DNA from: Nitrospirales bacterium
GTDB lineage: Bacteria; Nitrospirota; Nitrospiria; Nitrospirales; UBA8639
DNA length: 42,580 nucleotides
Direction: 5' to 3'
Assembly: GCA_021603905.1 (NCBI GenBank)
Contig: BQIU01000030.1
Span: 1-42,580, forward strand
Of the stretch, positions 25,294-33,208 are shown in pieces. The translations under genes and the position numbers were made by a program. The notes under the pieces are model-generated. The model did no database searches. It was not told the DNA's origin and saw only the letters and a program-made list of their open reading frames with translations. Within the stretch, counting starts at the first letter, position 1. The number at the start of each line of letters is the position of its first letter.

Positions 25294-26616
25294 TTAAGCT
25301 GCTGGCCTTAACTGTTTGAAGACTTTCCAGGTTTTCAGAAGTTCCAAGGCCTTCTGGAGTTGGATATCATCTGGCGGAACGTCGTTATCGTTCTTTTTCT
25401 TGTCTTCAGATTTTTCTTCGCCGGCGTCTTGAGCAGGTTTCTGCGAAAGGGCGACGGTGTCTTCAGCCTTAGCGTCTTCTTCTTCCGTTGAGGCGGTTTC
25501 TTTGACCTTTGCCGTGGCTTTTGGGTCCACGACGATGTCCGGCTTGACTCCAATGTTATGAATCGACTCACCTTCAGGCGTGTAATATTTGGCCGTCGTT
25601 AAGCGGAGTCCAGACCCATCAGACAGTGGCAGAATGGTTTGAACTGAGCCTTTCCCGAAGCTGGTTGTTCCAAGAATAACAGCTTTTCCCCAATCTTGCA
25701 TGGCAGCGGCAACAATCTCAGAAGCACTTGCTGAACCATGATTGATCAGAACAATCATCGGATATTCGAGTGTATTGCCATTCGCTCTGGCACGATATTC
25801 ATCTTCTCGCCCGTTTCGCCCTTTAATCGATACAATTAATTTTCCAGATTTCAAAAATTGCTCTGAGACTCCAACCGCTGCGGTCAAGAGTCCACCAGGA
25901 TTGTTCCGTAAATCCAAAATTAAACTTTGGATGTTTTGTTCCTTCAGGGTTTCTAATGTGTCGGATAAATCATCAGGAGTTTGTTCTTGAAATTGCGTGA
26001 TACGAACATAGCCGGTATTGCCACCAATAACCTTGCCGCGCACGCTTTGAATCTTGATGGTATCTCGTGTGATCTCATAGACTAACGGCTTTTTCGTCCC
26101 TTCGCGAAGGACGGTTAGGGTGACAGCGGTGCCTTTGGGGCCGCGCATTTTTTGTACAGCTTCCATGAGTGTCAGGTCCTTGGTTGGTGTATCACCAACC
26201 TTGGCAATCACGTCACCGGCTTGAATGCCTGCAGCAAAGGCTGGGGTATCTTCGATTGGCGCAATGACGGTTAATCGGTTGTCTTTGATTCCGATTTGGA
26301 TCCCCAATCCCCCAAATTCTCCTTTAGTTTCGACTTGCATCTCTTTATACATATCTAAAGTCATATATGATGAGTGCGGATCTAAGCCAGCCAGCATGCC
26401 ACGGACGGCACCATGCACAAGGTCTTGCATCTTCGTCTCTTCGACGTAGTGCTTTTTAACTTGGGATAACACTTCCGCAAAAATTTGAAGTTCTTCATAG
26501 TTCTCACTCGCATAACCGGTTCGATCCCACCCTTTCCCGATGAGGACACCGACAAGAAGAATAGTGACGACGGTGAGTCCGGTTACCCATACAGTTGACT
26601 GGTGTTCTTGTTTCAT
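25294..26616 (-). CDS. ctpA: S41 family C-terminal processing protease (CtpA-like)
   Basis: This 440-aa protease has an N-terminal hydrophobic signal anchor (VVTILLVGVLIGKGW). A PDZ domain at about residues 90-170 (GGLGIQIGIKDNRLTVIAPIEDTPAFAAGIQAGD) comes next, followed by the S41 core. The catalytic Ser lies in NHGSASASEIVA and the Lys in TTSFGKGSVQ. The C-terminal about 80 residues are Lys/Glu/Asp-rich and low complexity. It acts in the periplasm on C-termini of proteins and often regulates cell-wall hydrolases. It follows the EnvC-like gene by 27 nt, with AAAGGA before the ATG, which fits a role in the FtsEX-hydrolase pathway. Confidence 0.94.
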   Translation of the reverse strand: MKQEHQSTVWVTGLTVVTILLVGVLIGKGWDRTGYASENYEELQIFAEVLSQVKKHYVEETKMQDLVHGAVRGMLAGLDPHSSYMTLDMYKEMQVETKGEFGGLGIQIGIKDNRLTVIAPIEDTPAFAAGIQAGDVIAKVGDTPTKDLTLMEAVQKMRGPKGTAVTLTVLREGTKKPLVYEITRDTIKIQSVRGKVIGGNTGYVRITQFQEQTPDDLSDTLETLKEQNIQSLILDLRNNPGGLLTAAVGVSEQFLKSGKLIVSIKGRNGREDEYRARANGNTLEYPMIVLINHGSASASEIVAAAMQDWGKAVILGTTSFGKGSVQTILPLSDGSGLRLTTAKYYTPEGESIHNIGVKPDIVVDPKATAKVKETASTEEEDAKAEDTVALSQKPAQDAGEEKSEDKKKNDNDVPPDDIQLQKALELLKTWKVFKQLRPAA

Positions 26617-26643
26617 ACAAAAATTCCTTTTGCTACTCCACAG

Positions 26644-27840
26644 TTATGGACGTTTGACAAGCCATCGAAGAGGATCAACGGGTGTAGTGCCTTTTCGTAA
26701 TTCAAAGTAGAGCGTATTCTTATCTGTAAGTCCAGTTTCTCCGGTCTTTCCAATGACGTCTCCCTTGGCCACAGCCTGTCCTTCTTTGACGAGTAAGGTC
26801 GAGGCATGAGCATACAAAGAAAAGAAGCCATTGGTGTGATCAACAATCACGACGAGTCCGTACCCTTTCAGCCAATCGGCATAGACCACGTTACCTTGAG
26901 AGACTGTGTGAATCGGACTCGATTGATGAGTTTTGATTTCTATTCCCTTTTTATTGACATACGTATCAAAGGTTGGATGCTTTTGACGGCCAAAAAACGA
27001 CACCACTTTTCCTTGTGTTGGCCAGAGTAAGGATCCTTTGGTGTGGACCTGGCCCTTTTTTGACTTTGGCTTTGCTTGAGAGAGTTTAAAGCGCTGATCC
27101 AACTCTTTGAGTAAGGCATCAACCTGCTTCGCCGATCGCTTCAGTCCCTCGACGGTGCGCTCATATAACTCTTGTTCTTTCGACAAACTCGTCAAGACCA
27201 CATGTTTGTCTTTTTTGACACCCTTCATCTCTATGATGGTTTGTTGTGTATGCTGTCTATAGTTCAGAAGTTCTTCCCGTGTTTGCGTTTGACGTTCTTT
27301 GAGGTCTTCTAATTCCATCAATTGCTGGCGATAGGTGTCCAACAGTTCAAACTCCTGTTTTGAAATCGTCGATAAATAGGCGACCCGTCGTTCAAAGTTT
27401 GCCAAGGTGTTGGCTTCGAATAAGGTTTTGAGATATCCGCCACGCCCTTCCATGTAGAGAACCCGGAGCCGATTTGAAATTGAGCGTCGATGTTGTGTGA
27501 CTTCTGCCTGAACGTCTGTTAATTGCTCTTGAAGTTTACCGAGTTCGCGATCTTTCCCTTTGAGTTCTTTGCTGACGCGACGGTATTCCCGTTGCTTTTC
27601 AATGAGCGACTTATCCAGCTTTTCAATTTTCTTGAGAACGGACTCTGATTGTTTTCCAGCTTTTTCCGCTTTTTGTTTGGTCTGGTTAATTTCATCATTG
27701 AGCTTTTTGAGCCGAAGGCGCTCTTGTTCCAACTCTTGAGAAATGGCTGTTTTGGTAAGCGGTTTGGCCCACGTCCACGATGAAGGGAGTAGATGTGTCT
27801 CGATAATGAAGAGGAGGAGCAGTGGCGCGATGACTCTCAT
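26644..27840 (-). CDS. envC: EnvC-like murein hydrolase activator (degenerate LytM domain)
   Basis: The start at 27840 overlaps the ftsX stop as ATGA. The protein is 398 aa, with a signal peptide (APLLLLFIIETHLLPSSWTWA), a long coiled coil (about residues 25-240) and a C-terminal LytM/M23 domain from about residue 265. The catalytic motifs are lost: HxxxD reads NKKGIEI, and the HxH segment reads LYFELRKG. Such EnvC/NlpD-type proteins do not cleave peptidoglycan; they activate amidases when FtsEX changes conformation. Its place directly after ftsEX supports this role. Confidence 0.92.
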   Translation of the reverse strand: MRVIAPLLLLFIIETHLLPSSWTWAKPLTKTAISQELEQERLRLKKLNDEINQTKQKAEKAGKQSESVLKKIEKLDKSLIEKQREYRRVSKELKGKDRELGKLQEQLTDVQAEVTQHRRSISNRLRVLYMEGRGGYLKTLFEANTLANFERRVAYLSTISKQEFELLDTYRQQLMELEDLKERQTQTREELLNYRQHTQQTIIEMKGVKKDKHVVLTSLSKEQELYERTVEGLKRSAKQVDALLKELDQRFKLSQAKPKSKKGQVHTKGSLLWPTQGKVVSFFGRQKHPTFDTYVNKKGIEIKTHQSSPIHTVSQGNVVYADWLKGYGLVVIVDHTNGFFSLYAHASTLLVKEGQAVAKGDVIGKTGETGLTDKNTLYFELRKGTTPVDPLRWLVKRP

Positions 27841-28736
27841 GTTCTGACCTTCATCCATCCGTAAATTGACAGGGCACTTCCTGCGCAGCCCAGAATCAGT
27901 CCTGCCAACACTAACATACCCGACATGTGAATGGGGAAGAAGTCAAGAGTGGTTTGAAGGCCTCCGACCCAGCCCAATTCGTGAATTTTGTCTTTCACAA
28001 TTTCAAAGCCTCCGCGTAACAAACCCAGAGACAAGGCTCCTCCGACCGCTCCTAGTACCGCCCCTTCGATGAGATATGGGATGGCGATAAATGCTCCAGT
28101 TGCTCCAATCAAACGAAGGATTTCAATTTCGTCGCGTCGCGCATAAAACGCAAGTCGAACCGTATTCGAAATGATGGTCATTGACGCCAGAGCGAGAATG
28201 AGGCCGATGCTCAATGCTCCAATTTCAAGGTAGTTGGTAAAGAGCGTCAATCGTTCGACCCAGTCACGACTATACCGGACATGCTCGACCCCTGAAAGCG
28301 TTTTGACCCGAGAGGCGAGTTCTGAGACAAGATCAGATACTTGAGCATGCGGAGTGACCGTGACGACGAAGGAGGCAGGTAATGGATTATCGCCAATGCC
28401 ATCAAGCAGATAAGACTCCTCAGGGAATTGCTCGTGGAATTCCTTGAGGGCCTGGTCTTTTGAGACAAAGGTCAGCGTATCGATGTGTGTTTCTTGGTTC
28501 AATGTTTTTTTGAGGTTGGCATGTTCTTCGTTGGATATCTCCTCCTCAAGGTAAACGATCACTTGGACATGATCCTGAAGTGAGCCGGCAATGGTCCGAA
28601 CATTGTGATACAACAATAAAAACATGCCAAAACTCGCGATCGTAAAGGCCGTCGTGATAATGCCGATCAGCGTGTTGGTTCGGTTCGTCCGGAGGCCCCT
28701 CATGGCCTCACGGAGAAGATACATGAGACGTTTCAC
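27837..28736 (-). CDS. ftsX: Cell division protein FtsX
   Basis: This 299-aa protein has four transmembrane helices: one near the N-terminus (TLIGIITTAFTIASFGMFLLLY), then a periplasmic domain of about 130 residues, then three more. It has the FtsX permease motif FYARRDEIEILRLIGATGAFI. Translation starts at GTG, overlapping the ftsE stop (GTGA), so it is coupled. FtsX transmits ATP use by FtsE to the periplasmic hydrolase activator encoded next. Confidence 0.95.
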   Translation of the reverse strand: MKRLMYLLREAMRGLRTNRTNTLIGIITTAFTIASFGMFLLLYHNVRTIAGSLQDHVQVIVYLEEEISNEEHANLKKTLNQETHIDTLTFVSKDQALKEFHEQFPEESYLLDGIGDNPLPASFVVTVTPHAQVSDLVSELASRVKTLSGVEHVRYSRDWVERLTLFTNYLEIGALSIGLILALASMTIISNTVRLAFYARRDEIEILRLIGATGAFIAIPYLIEGAVLGAVGGALSLGLLRGGFEIVKDKIHELGWVGGLQTTLDFFPIHMSGMLVLAGLILGCAGSALSIYGWMKVRT

Positions 28737-29401
28737 GAAAGTGTTCCTTGATCAGTCAGCAGGCGGCCGCAGTCGAGTTTGATCATTCGCCCATTGATTT
28801 GCTCGACAACTTGACGGTTGTGAGTGGCGAGCATCACGGTGGTGCCTCGAGCATGAATCGCTTTGAATAACTCAGAAATTTCATACGTTAATTGGGGGTC
28901 AAGATTTCCTGTTGGTTCATCAGCGAGCAAGATAATGGGGCTGTTCACAATGGCTCGTGCAATACAGACTCGTTGTTGTTCACCGGCAGATAGGACAGAT
29001 GTTTGTGTGGTCCGTTTGTGATCCATGCCGACCGATTGGAGAGATTCGGCGACTTTTCTTCTGGCATCAAACGAAGACAGCCCTCGAATAATCAGTGGCA
29101 GTTCGACGTTTTCATACACCGTTTTATGTGGCAAGAGCTTAAAGTCTTGCAGGACGAATCCCATGGTTCGGCGAAGGTAGGGAATGTCTGTCGCCCGAAG
29201 ACGGGCGATATTGCGATTTTGAACGAGTATTTGGCCATCATCAGGAAACTCCGCCCCAAAGATAAGCTTGAGTAGGGTTGTTTTTCCTGCGCCGCTTGGC
29301 CCTGTGATTAGAATACATTCACCTTTGTCCACCCGTAGGGAGAGGTCGGAAAGAGCGATGCATCCTTCATAATATTTTGTGACGTGAAAAAGTTGAATCA
29401 T
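28733..29401 (-). CDS. ftsE: Cell division ATP-binding protein FtsE
   Basis: This 222-aa ABC ATPase starts MIQLFHVTKYYEGCIALSDLSLRV. It has Walker A GPSGAGKTT, signature LSAGEQQR, Walker [14 protein letters not shown] and switch His ATHNRQ. It works with FtsX at the division septum. The ATG and its ribosome site (AGAGG, 4 nt upstream) lie in a strong hairpin formed by the first 35 nt upstream (29401-29435), which would hide them. Confidence 0.95.
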   Translation of the reverse strand: MIQLFHVTKYYEGCIALSDLSLRVDKGECILITGPSGAGKTTLLKLIFGAEFPDDGQILVQNRNIARLRATDIPYLRRTMGFVLQDFKLLPHKTVYENVELPLIIRGLSSFDARRKVAESLQSVGMDHKRTTQTSVLSAGEQQRVCIARAIVNSPIILLADEPTGNLDPQLTYEISELFKAIHARGTTVMLATHNRQVVEQINGRMIKLDCGRLLTDQGTLS

Positions 29402-29435
29402 CCGGCCTCTGTCATACGAGGTGATAGAGGCCGGA
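29401..29435 (-). promoter_or_regulatory. Leader hairpin covering the ftsE ribosome site
   Basis: The arms TCCGGCCTCT (29401-29410) and AGAGGCCGGA (29426-29435) are perfectly complementary. The pairing extends inward with two G-U pairs to about 15 bp and a 5-nt loop. The AGAGG Shine-Dalgarno and the first base of the ftsE ATG fall in the stem. An ATG in the inner part of the hairpin opens a mini-ORF (MTEAG) whose TGA overlaps the ftsE ATG. The arrangement suggests translational control of ftsE. Confidence 0.6.
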
Positions 29436-29781
29436 CGAACATGGTCAATTCGAGTTCATTCATCGATACTACTCTTCGGTCGAGACGAGATCACATGATT
29501 TCTCAGGTTTTCGCAAGCTTCTGTCAGCGGCTTTGTTAGTGGATACTATCGCGAATTCATCCAATTCAAATGTCTGCTATAGCGAATCCAAATAAGTTCC
29601 AGCTGGGCATATCAACTAACTCAGCGAGATTATTCACTTCAAACATGCGGAAGGTTATACCCGCTTGGATGTACTGGTGATGATTGAGGTTTTCTGTCAC
29701 GTATTGGATATCAACATTGTACAAGTTGACGCTTTATCGTTTCGGTATAACTGAAACGGCTATAAGGGTCATTATACCAGC
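29436..29781. other. Gene-free stretch between yraN and ftsE holding a repeat copy
   Basis: No gene was identified. Most of this interval is the dispersed repeat copy B (29577-29765). The remainder is expected to contain the promoter for the ftsE-ftsX-envC-ctpA operon, but no clear -35/-10 pair could be assigned. Confidence 0.4.
29577..29765 (+). repeat. Dispersed repeat, copy B (about 190 bp)
   Basis: It shares CGGAAGGTTATACCC (29648-29662) and ATAACTGAAACGGCTATAA (29747-29765) with copy A at 16520-16762, in opposite chromosome orientation and with nearly equal spacing. Its ends, CTATAGC and GGCTATAA, form a short inverted pair. The right end also holds a hairpin GTTTCGGT-ATA-ACTGAAAC. Reading frames across it are interrupted by stops, including a 44-residue open piece (AEGYTRLDVLVMIEV). 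Confidence 0.7.
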
Positions 29782-30174
29782 TCACCATCTGCTGTCTTCC
29801 CCTGGAACTTCAAATGCATGTTCAATGTGGATAATTTCAAAAGAATCATCCGGATGTTGACGGCAGAGCACCACATCGAAGCGGCTTTCTTGATAGCTGA
29901 GTTGATGTTGAGATAAATAGCGGGCGGCCAGTTTGATTAATCGCTGTTTTTTTGATTCAGTAATTGTCGAAAGCATACCTCCGTGGCTGTCTGAGCGTCT
30001 GGCTTTGACTTCGACAAACACAAGAGTCTTTCCATCACGGGCAATCAAATCCAGTTCCCCACCCTGGAACTGCACATTTCGACCAAGGATGTGATAGCCT
30101 TTCTTTTTGAGATGTTGAGCGGCGAGCGATTCAGCTGTTTGTCCAAAAAGGTGACTCGCTGGCTTTTTCGTCAT
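29782..30174 (-). CDS. YraN family (UPF0102) nuclease-like protein
   Basis: This 130-aa protein starts at the ATG at 30174, 2 nt after the rnhB stop, rather than at the ATG upstream that overlaps rnhB. It has the restriction-endonuclease-like core GQTAESLAAQHLKKKGYHILGRNVQFQGGELDLIARDGKTLVFVEVKAR with the GELDLIA...EVKAR catalytic pattern. It is usually found beside rnhB, as here, and may act in DNA recombination or repair. Confidence 0.93.
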   Translation of the reverse strand: MTKKPASHLFGQTAESLAAQHLKKKGYHILGRNVQFQGGELDLIARDGKTLVFVEVKARRSDSHGGMLSTITESKKQRLIKLAARYLSQHQLSYQESRFDVVLCRQHPDDSFEIIHIEHAFEVPGEDSRW

Positions 30175-30176
30175 GC

Positions 30177-30791
30177 TTAGGCAATATCCTGACACTCTCG
30201 AACGGGACGAAAGCTCTGCCTGTGTCCTTGGCAGGGACCATATTCAGCAAGAAGTTGAAGGTGTTGTGGTGTCGGGTAGCCTTTGTGGATATGGAATTGA
30301 TACTGAGGAAAGCGCTCATGATACTCGTTCATCACGCGATCTCGACTCACTTTGGCCAAGATTGAGGCTGCAGCAATCGTCAGAGACAGGCTATCGCCCT
30401 TGATAATTGCGCGTTGGGGAATGGGAACATGAGGTAAATCAACGGCATCAATGAGTAGATAATCGGGAATAACCGACAGAGCAGTCAGTGCTCTGAGAAA
30501 AGCCAAGCGTGTGGCTTCAAGAATGTTCAGGTGATCAATTTCTTCTTCGGTAGCTAGGCCAATGGCCCATGCCGAGGCGCGATGCGTCAGATCGATAAAG
30601 AGAAGTTCTCGTTGGGATTCGGTCAAAACTTTTGAGTCATTGAGTCCGCAGAGTTGAAATCGTCGAGGAAGAATAACCGCGGAGGCGACTACTGGCCCTG
30701 CCAAGGGACCTCGTCCCGCTTCATCAAGGCCGGCAATACGTTGATACCCACACGAATGGGCCGAGTCTTCAAAAAAATGGTCGGGCTCCAT
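30177..30791 (-). CDS. rnhB: Ribonuclease HII
   Basis: This 204-aa enzyme cleaves RNA of RNA-DNA hybrids and single ribonucleotides. It has AGLDEAGRGPLAGPVVASAVIL with the catalytic Asp and Glu, DYLLIDAV, and ASILAKVSRDRVM with further active-site residues. The start codon is in the loop of a short hairpin, GGGCTC-ATG-GAGCCC (30783-30797). The next gene upstream is rplS, with the stop 63 nt before this start. Confidence 0.95.
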   Translation of the reverse strand: MEPDHFFEDSAHSCGYQRIAGLDEAGRGPLAGPVVASAVILPRRFQLCGLNDSKVLTESQRELLFIDLTHRASAWAIGLATEEEIDHLNILEATRLAFLRALTALSVIPDYLLIDAVDLPHVPIPQRAIIKGDSLSLTIAAASILAKVSRDRVMNEYHERFPQYQFHIHKGYPTPQHLQLLAEYGPCQGHRQSFRPVRECQDIA

Positions 30792-30797
30792 GAGCCC
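30783..30797 (-). other. Hairpin with the rnhB start codon in the loop
   Basis: A 6-bp perfect inverted repeat GGGCTC / GAGCCC has a 3-nt loop that is exactly the rnhB ATG. The stem is short, so an effect on initiation is possible but unproven. Confidence 0.4.
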
Positions 30798-30853
30798 TCA
30801 TGATTGGGGTGGTTGTTGATCTGTTTTCATACGATGGTCGCAGCAGGCACTGG

Positions 30854-31321
30854 TCATGCTTCTTGAGCTGAATCAGAAGCATCGGCTGTTTCATTAACCG
30901 GTTCTGAAGACGGAGCTGTGACAGGGGTCTTGCTGACCTTGCTTGTTCGCGTAAATTCTCGTTCAGCCACCTTCGCGGCTTTCCCTTTTTTCGTTCGCAG
31001 GTAATAGAGCTTGGCCCGTCGGACTTTCCCTTTCCGAACAACCTCGATCCCGGCAATACTGGGCGAATGAATCGGGAAAATTCGTTCGACTCCGACGCCA
31101 AAGGAAATTTTACGAACGGTAAATCGTTCACTGACGCTTTTGCCTTTTCTGGCAATGACGACCCCTTCAAATACCTGAATCCGTTCTTTTTCTTCTTCAG
31201 TTTTTTTCCCGGATGATTTTGATTCGATGACTTTCACCTTGACGCGAACGGTGTCACCAATCTCAAAAAAGGGTACTGTGTCTTGTGCAAATGATTGTTC
31301 TAATCGCTCTAACCGGTTCAT
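30854..31321 (-). CDS. rplS: Ribosomal protein bL19 with C-terminal extension
   Basis: The first 115 residues match L19 of the large ribosomal subunit: [72 protein letters not shown]. The protein is 155 aa, about 35-40 residues longer than usual. The extra tail after KAAKVAERE is Ser/Thr/Pro/Ala/Glu-rich and looks disordered. AAGGAG lies before the ATG. Confidence 0.95.
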   Translation of the reverse strand: MNRLERLEQSFAQDTVPFFEIGDTVRVKVKVIESKSSGKKTEEEKERIQVFEGVVIARKGKSVSERFTVRKISFGVGVERIFPIHSPSIAGIEVVRKGKVRRAKLYYLRTKKGKAAKVAEREFTRTSKVSKTPVTAPSSEPVNETADASDSAQEA

Positions 31322-31460
31322 CGTTGGGCTCCTTCCTGCCGCTTTCTTCTACAAACGAGTCTTGTTATAAAAAATCTGTTGTTTGATGCTTCAGTATGGA
31401 AAATACACTGTTCTTGCTCTTCATAGAATGACCTATGGAAATATGGCAGTTGATCGCGTG

Positions 31461-32213
31461 CTAACTGCTCGTGGCGTGAGATTGTTCGTGCAGAATTTCA
31501 TCAAGTAACAGTTGGTCTTTCTCGCTCAATGTTTGTTGATTGAGTAAATCTGGCCGTTTGACAAGAGTATTCCGTAACGCTTCTTTCCGGCGCCACAGCC
31601 TGATCGCTTCATGGTTGCCTGATGAAAGAATTTCAGGAACGGCCGCTCCTCGAACTTTATTGGGCCTTGTGTAATGCGGGTAATCTAACAGAGAATCCAT
31701 GAAAGAGTCATGTTGAGCAGAAAGTGGGTCGCCTAACACTCCTGGAATAAGGCGGACGGCCGCATCAATCATGACCATAGCTGGTAACTCACCCCCCGTT
31801 AAGACGTAATCACCCACAGAAATTTCTTCTGCAAAAAGTGTAGATCGGACTCGTTCATCGATGCCTTCATAATGGCCGCAAATAAATACAAGTCTTCTAG
31901 ATTCATTGCTCAAGGCCTGTGCATGGCCTTGAGTAAAAGAGATGCCTTGGGGGGAAGGTAAAATGATCCGAAGATCTTGATGATCTTTCCGCAAGACATC
32001 AATGGCACGAAAGATGGGCTCGGCTTTCATCACCATACCTTCGCCGCCGCCATAGGGCGTATCATCGGCATTGAAATGAGGGCCATCGGCATAGTCCCGG
32101 ATATTGTGGATCTTGAGGTGGAGCAACCCTTTTTCCTGTGCACGTTTGACGATGCTCTGAGACGTCACAGCCTGAATACTCGCAGGGAATAGGGTGAGAA
32201 CATCACACTGCAT
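31461..32213 (-). CDS. trmD: tRNA (guanine(37)-N1)-methyltransferase TrmD
   Basis: This 250-aa SPOUT methyltransferase modifies G37 of tRNAs to prevent frameshifting. It has MQCDVLTLFPA, IRDYADGPHFNADDTPYGGGEGMVMK, ICGHYEGIDERV and the SAM knot LTGGELPAMVMIDAAVRLIPGVLG. The ATG overlaps the rimM stop by 11 nt, so the two are coupled. The C-terminus (QLLLDEILHEQSHATSS) is normal. Confidence 0.96.
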   Translation of the reverse strand: MQCDVLTLFPASIQAVTSQSIVKRAQEKGLLHLKIHNIRDYADGPHFNADDTPYGGGEGMVMKAEPIFRAIDVLRKDHQDLRIILPSPQGISFTQGHAQALSNESRRLVFICGHYEGIDERVRSTLFAEEISVGDYVLTGGELPAMVMIDAAVRLIPGVLGDPLSAQHDSFMDSLLDYPHYTRPNKVRGAAVPEILSSGNHEAIRLWRRKEALRNTLVKRPDLLNQQTLSEKDQLLLDEILHEQSHATSS

Positions 32214-32733
32214 CGGATAACCCCCACTGCTCTACCGGAGCGACGGTCATAGACTTGCCTTTGAGGTCGATCTGTTTGATGACCTGTCGTGTGGCGGGAA
32301 TGAGGTATTCGTCGCTGTCTTGCCTCACTATAAACACAAGGTGTTGGGGAAGATCTAAAACTTCTTCAACCTGTCCCAAGGCTCGATGATGTTCATCATG
32401 GACATCTAAGCCAATGAGCTCGTATTGATAAAACTGTCCAGCTGGAGAAGGCGGTACGGATTCAAGGGAAACCTGAATCAACGCTCCTTGATAGGCCGAG
32501 ACGGCTTCCGGTGAAGAAAACGCTGAAAACTTGAGGAGATACGAGCGTCCAGAGAGTCGAGCTTGCGTGACATTCGTTTTTAACGATTGGCCGGTTGGCG
32601 AGACCAGCGTAACAGATGGAAGGTTTTCAAAACGTCCGGGAACATCCGTTAATGATTCAATGCGAACTTCACCCTTCACCCCAAAAGGTTTGAGTACACG
32701 TCCTATTGTGATGGAGTCAGTTGTCGATTGCAT
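32203..32733 (-). CDS. rimM: Ribosome maturation factor RimM
   Basis: This 176-aa protein starts at the ATG at 32733 (MQSTTDSITIGRVLKPFGVKGEVRIESLTD). A longer frame upstream lacks family similarity. The RimM N-domain and PRC-barrel (GQFYQYELIGLDV, VEEVLDLPQHLVFIV, LIPATRQVI) are complete. It binds S19 and helps mature the 30S head. It is in the ffh-rpsP-rimM-trmD-rplS cluster. The KH-domain gene found between rpsP and rimM in many genomes is absent. Confidence 0.93.
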   Translation of the reverse strand: MQSTTDSITIGRVLKPFGVKGEVRIESLTDVPGRFENLPSVTLVSPTGQSLKTNVTQARLSGRSYLLKFSAFSSPEAVSAYQGALIQVSLESVPPSPAGQFYQYELIGLDVHDEHHRALGQVEEVLDLPQHLVFIVRQDSDEYLIPATRQVIKQIDLKGKSMTVAPVEQWGLSDAV

Positions 32734-32816
32734 GCTCAATGTTGTGGTTTCGCATCGGCCTTTTACAGTCCTCTCCCTAGTCGTGACTTGTTGAGAGTGA
32801 GACTCTTGGCTCGCAA

Positions 32817-32834
32817 AGCTGGTTATAGCCAGCT
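32817..32834 (-). other. Hairpin between rpsP and rimM
   Basis: A 6-bp inverted repeat AGCTGG / CCAGCT with a 6-nt loop lies just downstream of the rpsP stop on the minus strand. It may be an attenuator or processing site setting the ratio of S16 to the downstream genes. It has only TTTG after it, so it would be a weak terminator. Confidence 0.35.
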
Positions 32835-32845
32835 GTCTGTTTGAT

Positions 32846-33130
32846 TTATGATGCTTGTGCTGCACTCTTTTTAGCTTCAGCCAGCGCTTTCATCACTCCT
32901 GTCTTTCGGAGGAGGGCACGAACGGGGTCCGTGGGCTGCGCACCTTTTTGAAGCCAATCAAGCACTCGATCTTCCTTGAACGTCGCTTTATCAGAATCCT
33001 TTAAAGGGTTATAGGTTCCAATGACTTCCAAGAAACGACCGTCGCGTCGTTTACGCGAATCAGCGGCAACGACGCGATAAACAGGATGCTTATGTCGTCC
33101 CACTCGTGTTAACCGTAAATGAACTGCCAC
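32846..33130 (-). CDS. rpsP: Ribosomal protein bS16
   Basis: This 94-aa small-subunit protein starts [42 protein letters not shown]. The start codon is GTG, with GAGGAG about 9 nt upstream. Its C-terminal helix region [18 protein letters not shown] is typical of S16. It sits between ffh and rimM. Confidence 0.96.
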   Translation of the reverse strand: MAVHLRLTRVGRHKHPVYRVVAADSRKRRDGRFLEVIGTYNPLKDSDKATFKEDRVLDWLQKGAQPTDPVRALLRKTGVMKALAEAKKSAAQAS

Positions 33131-33208
33131 TGTGTGTACTCCTCGTTAAAATGTGATTGAAACTCTGAAATATCGTGATTGTGATGATGAATGACGTGAT
33201 GAATTGGG

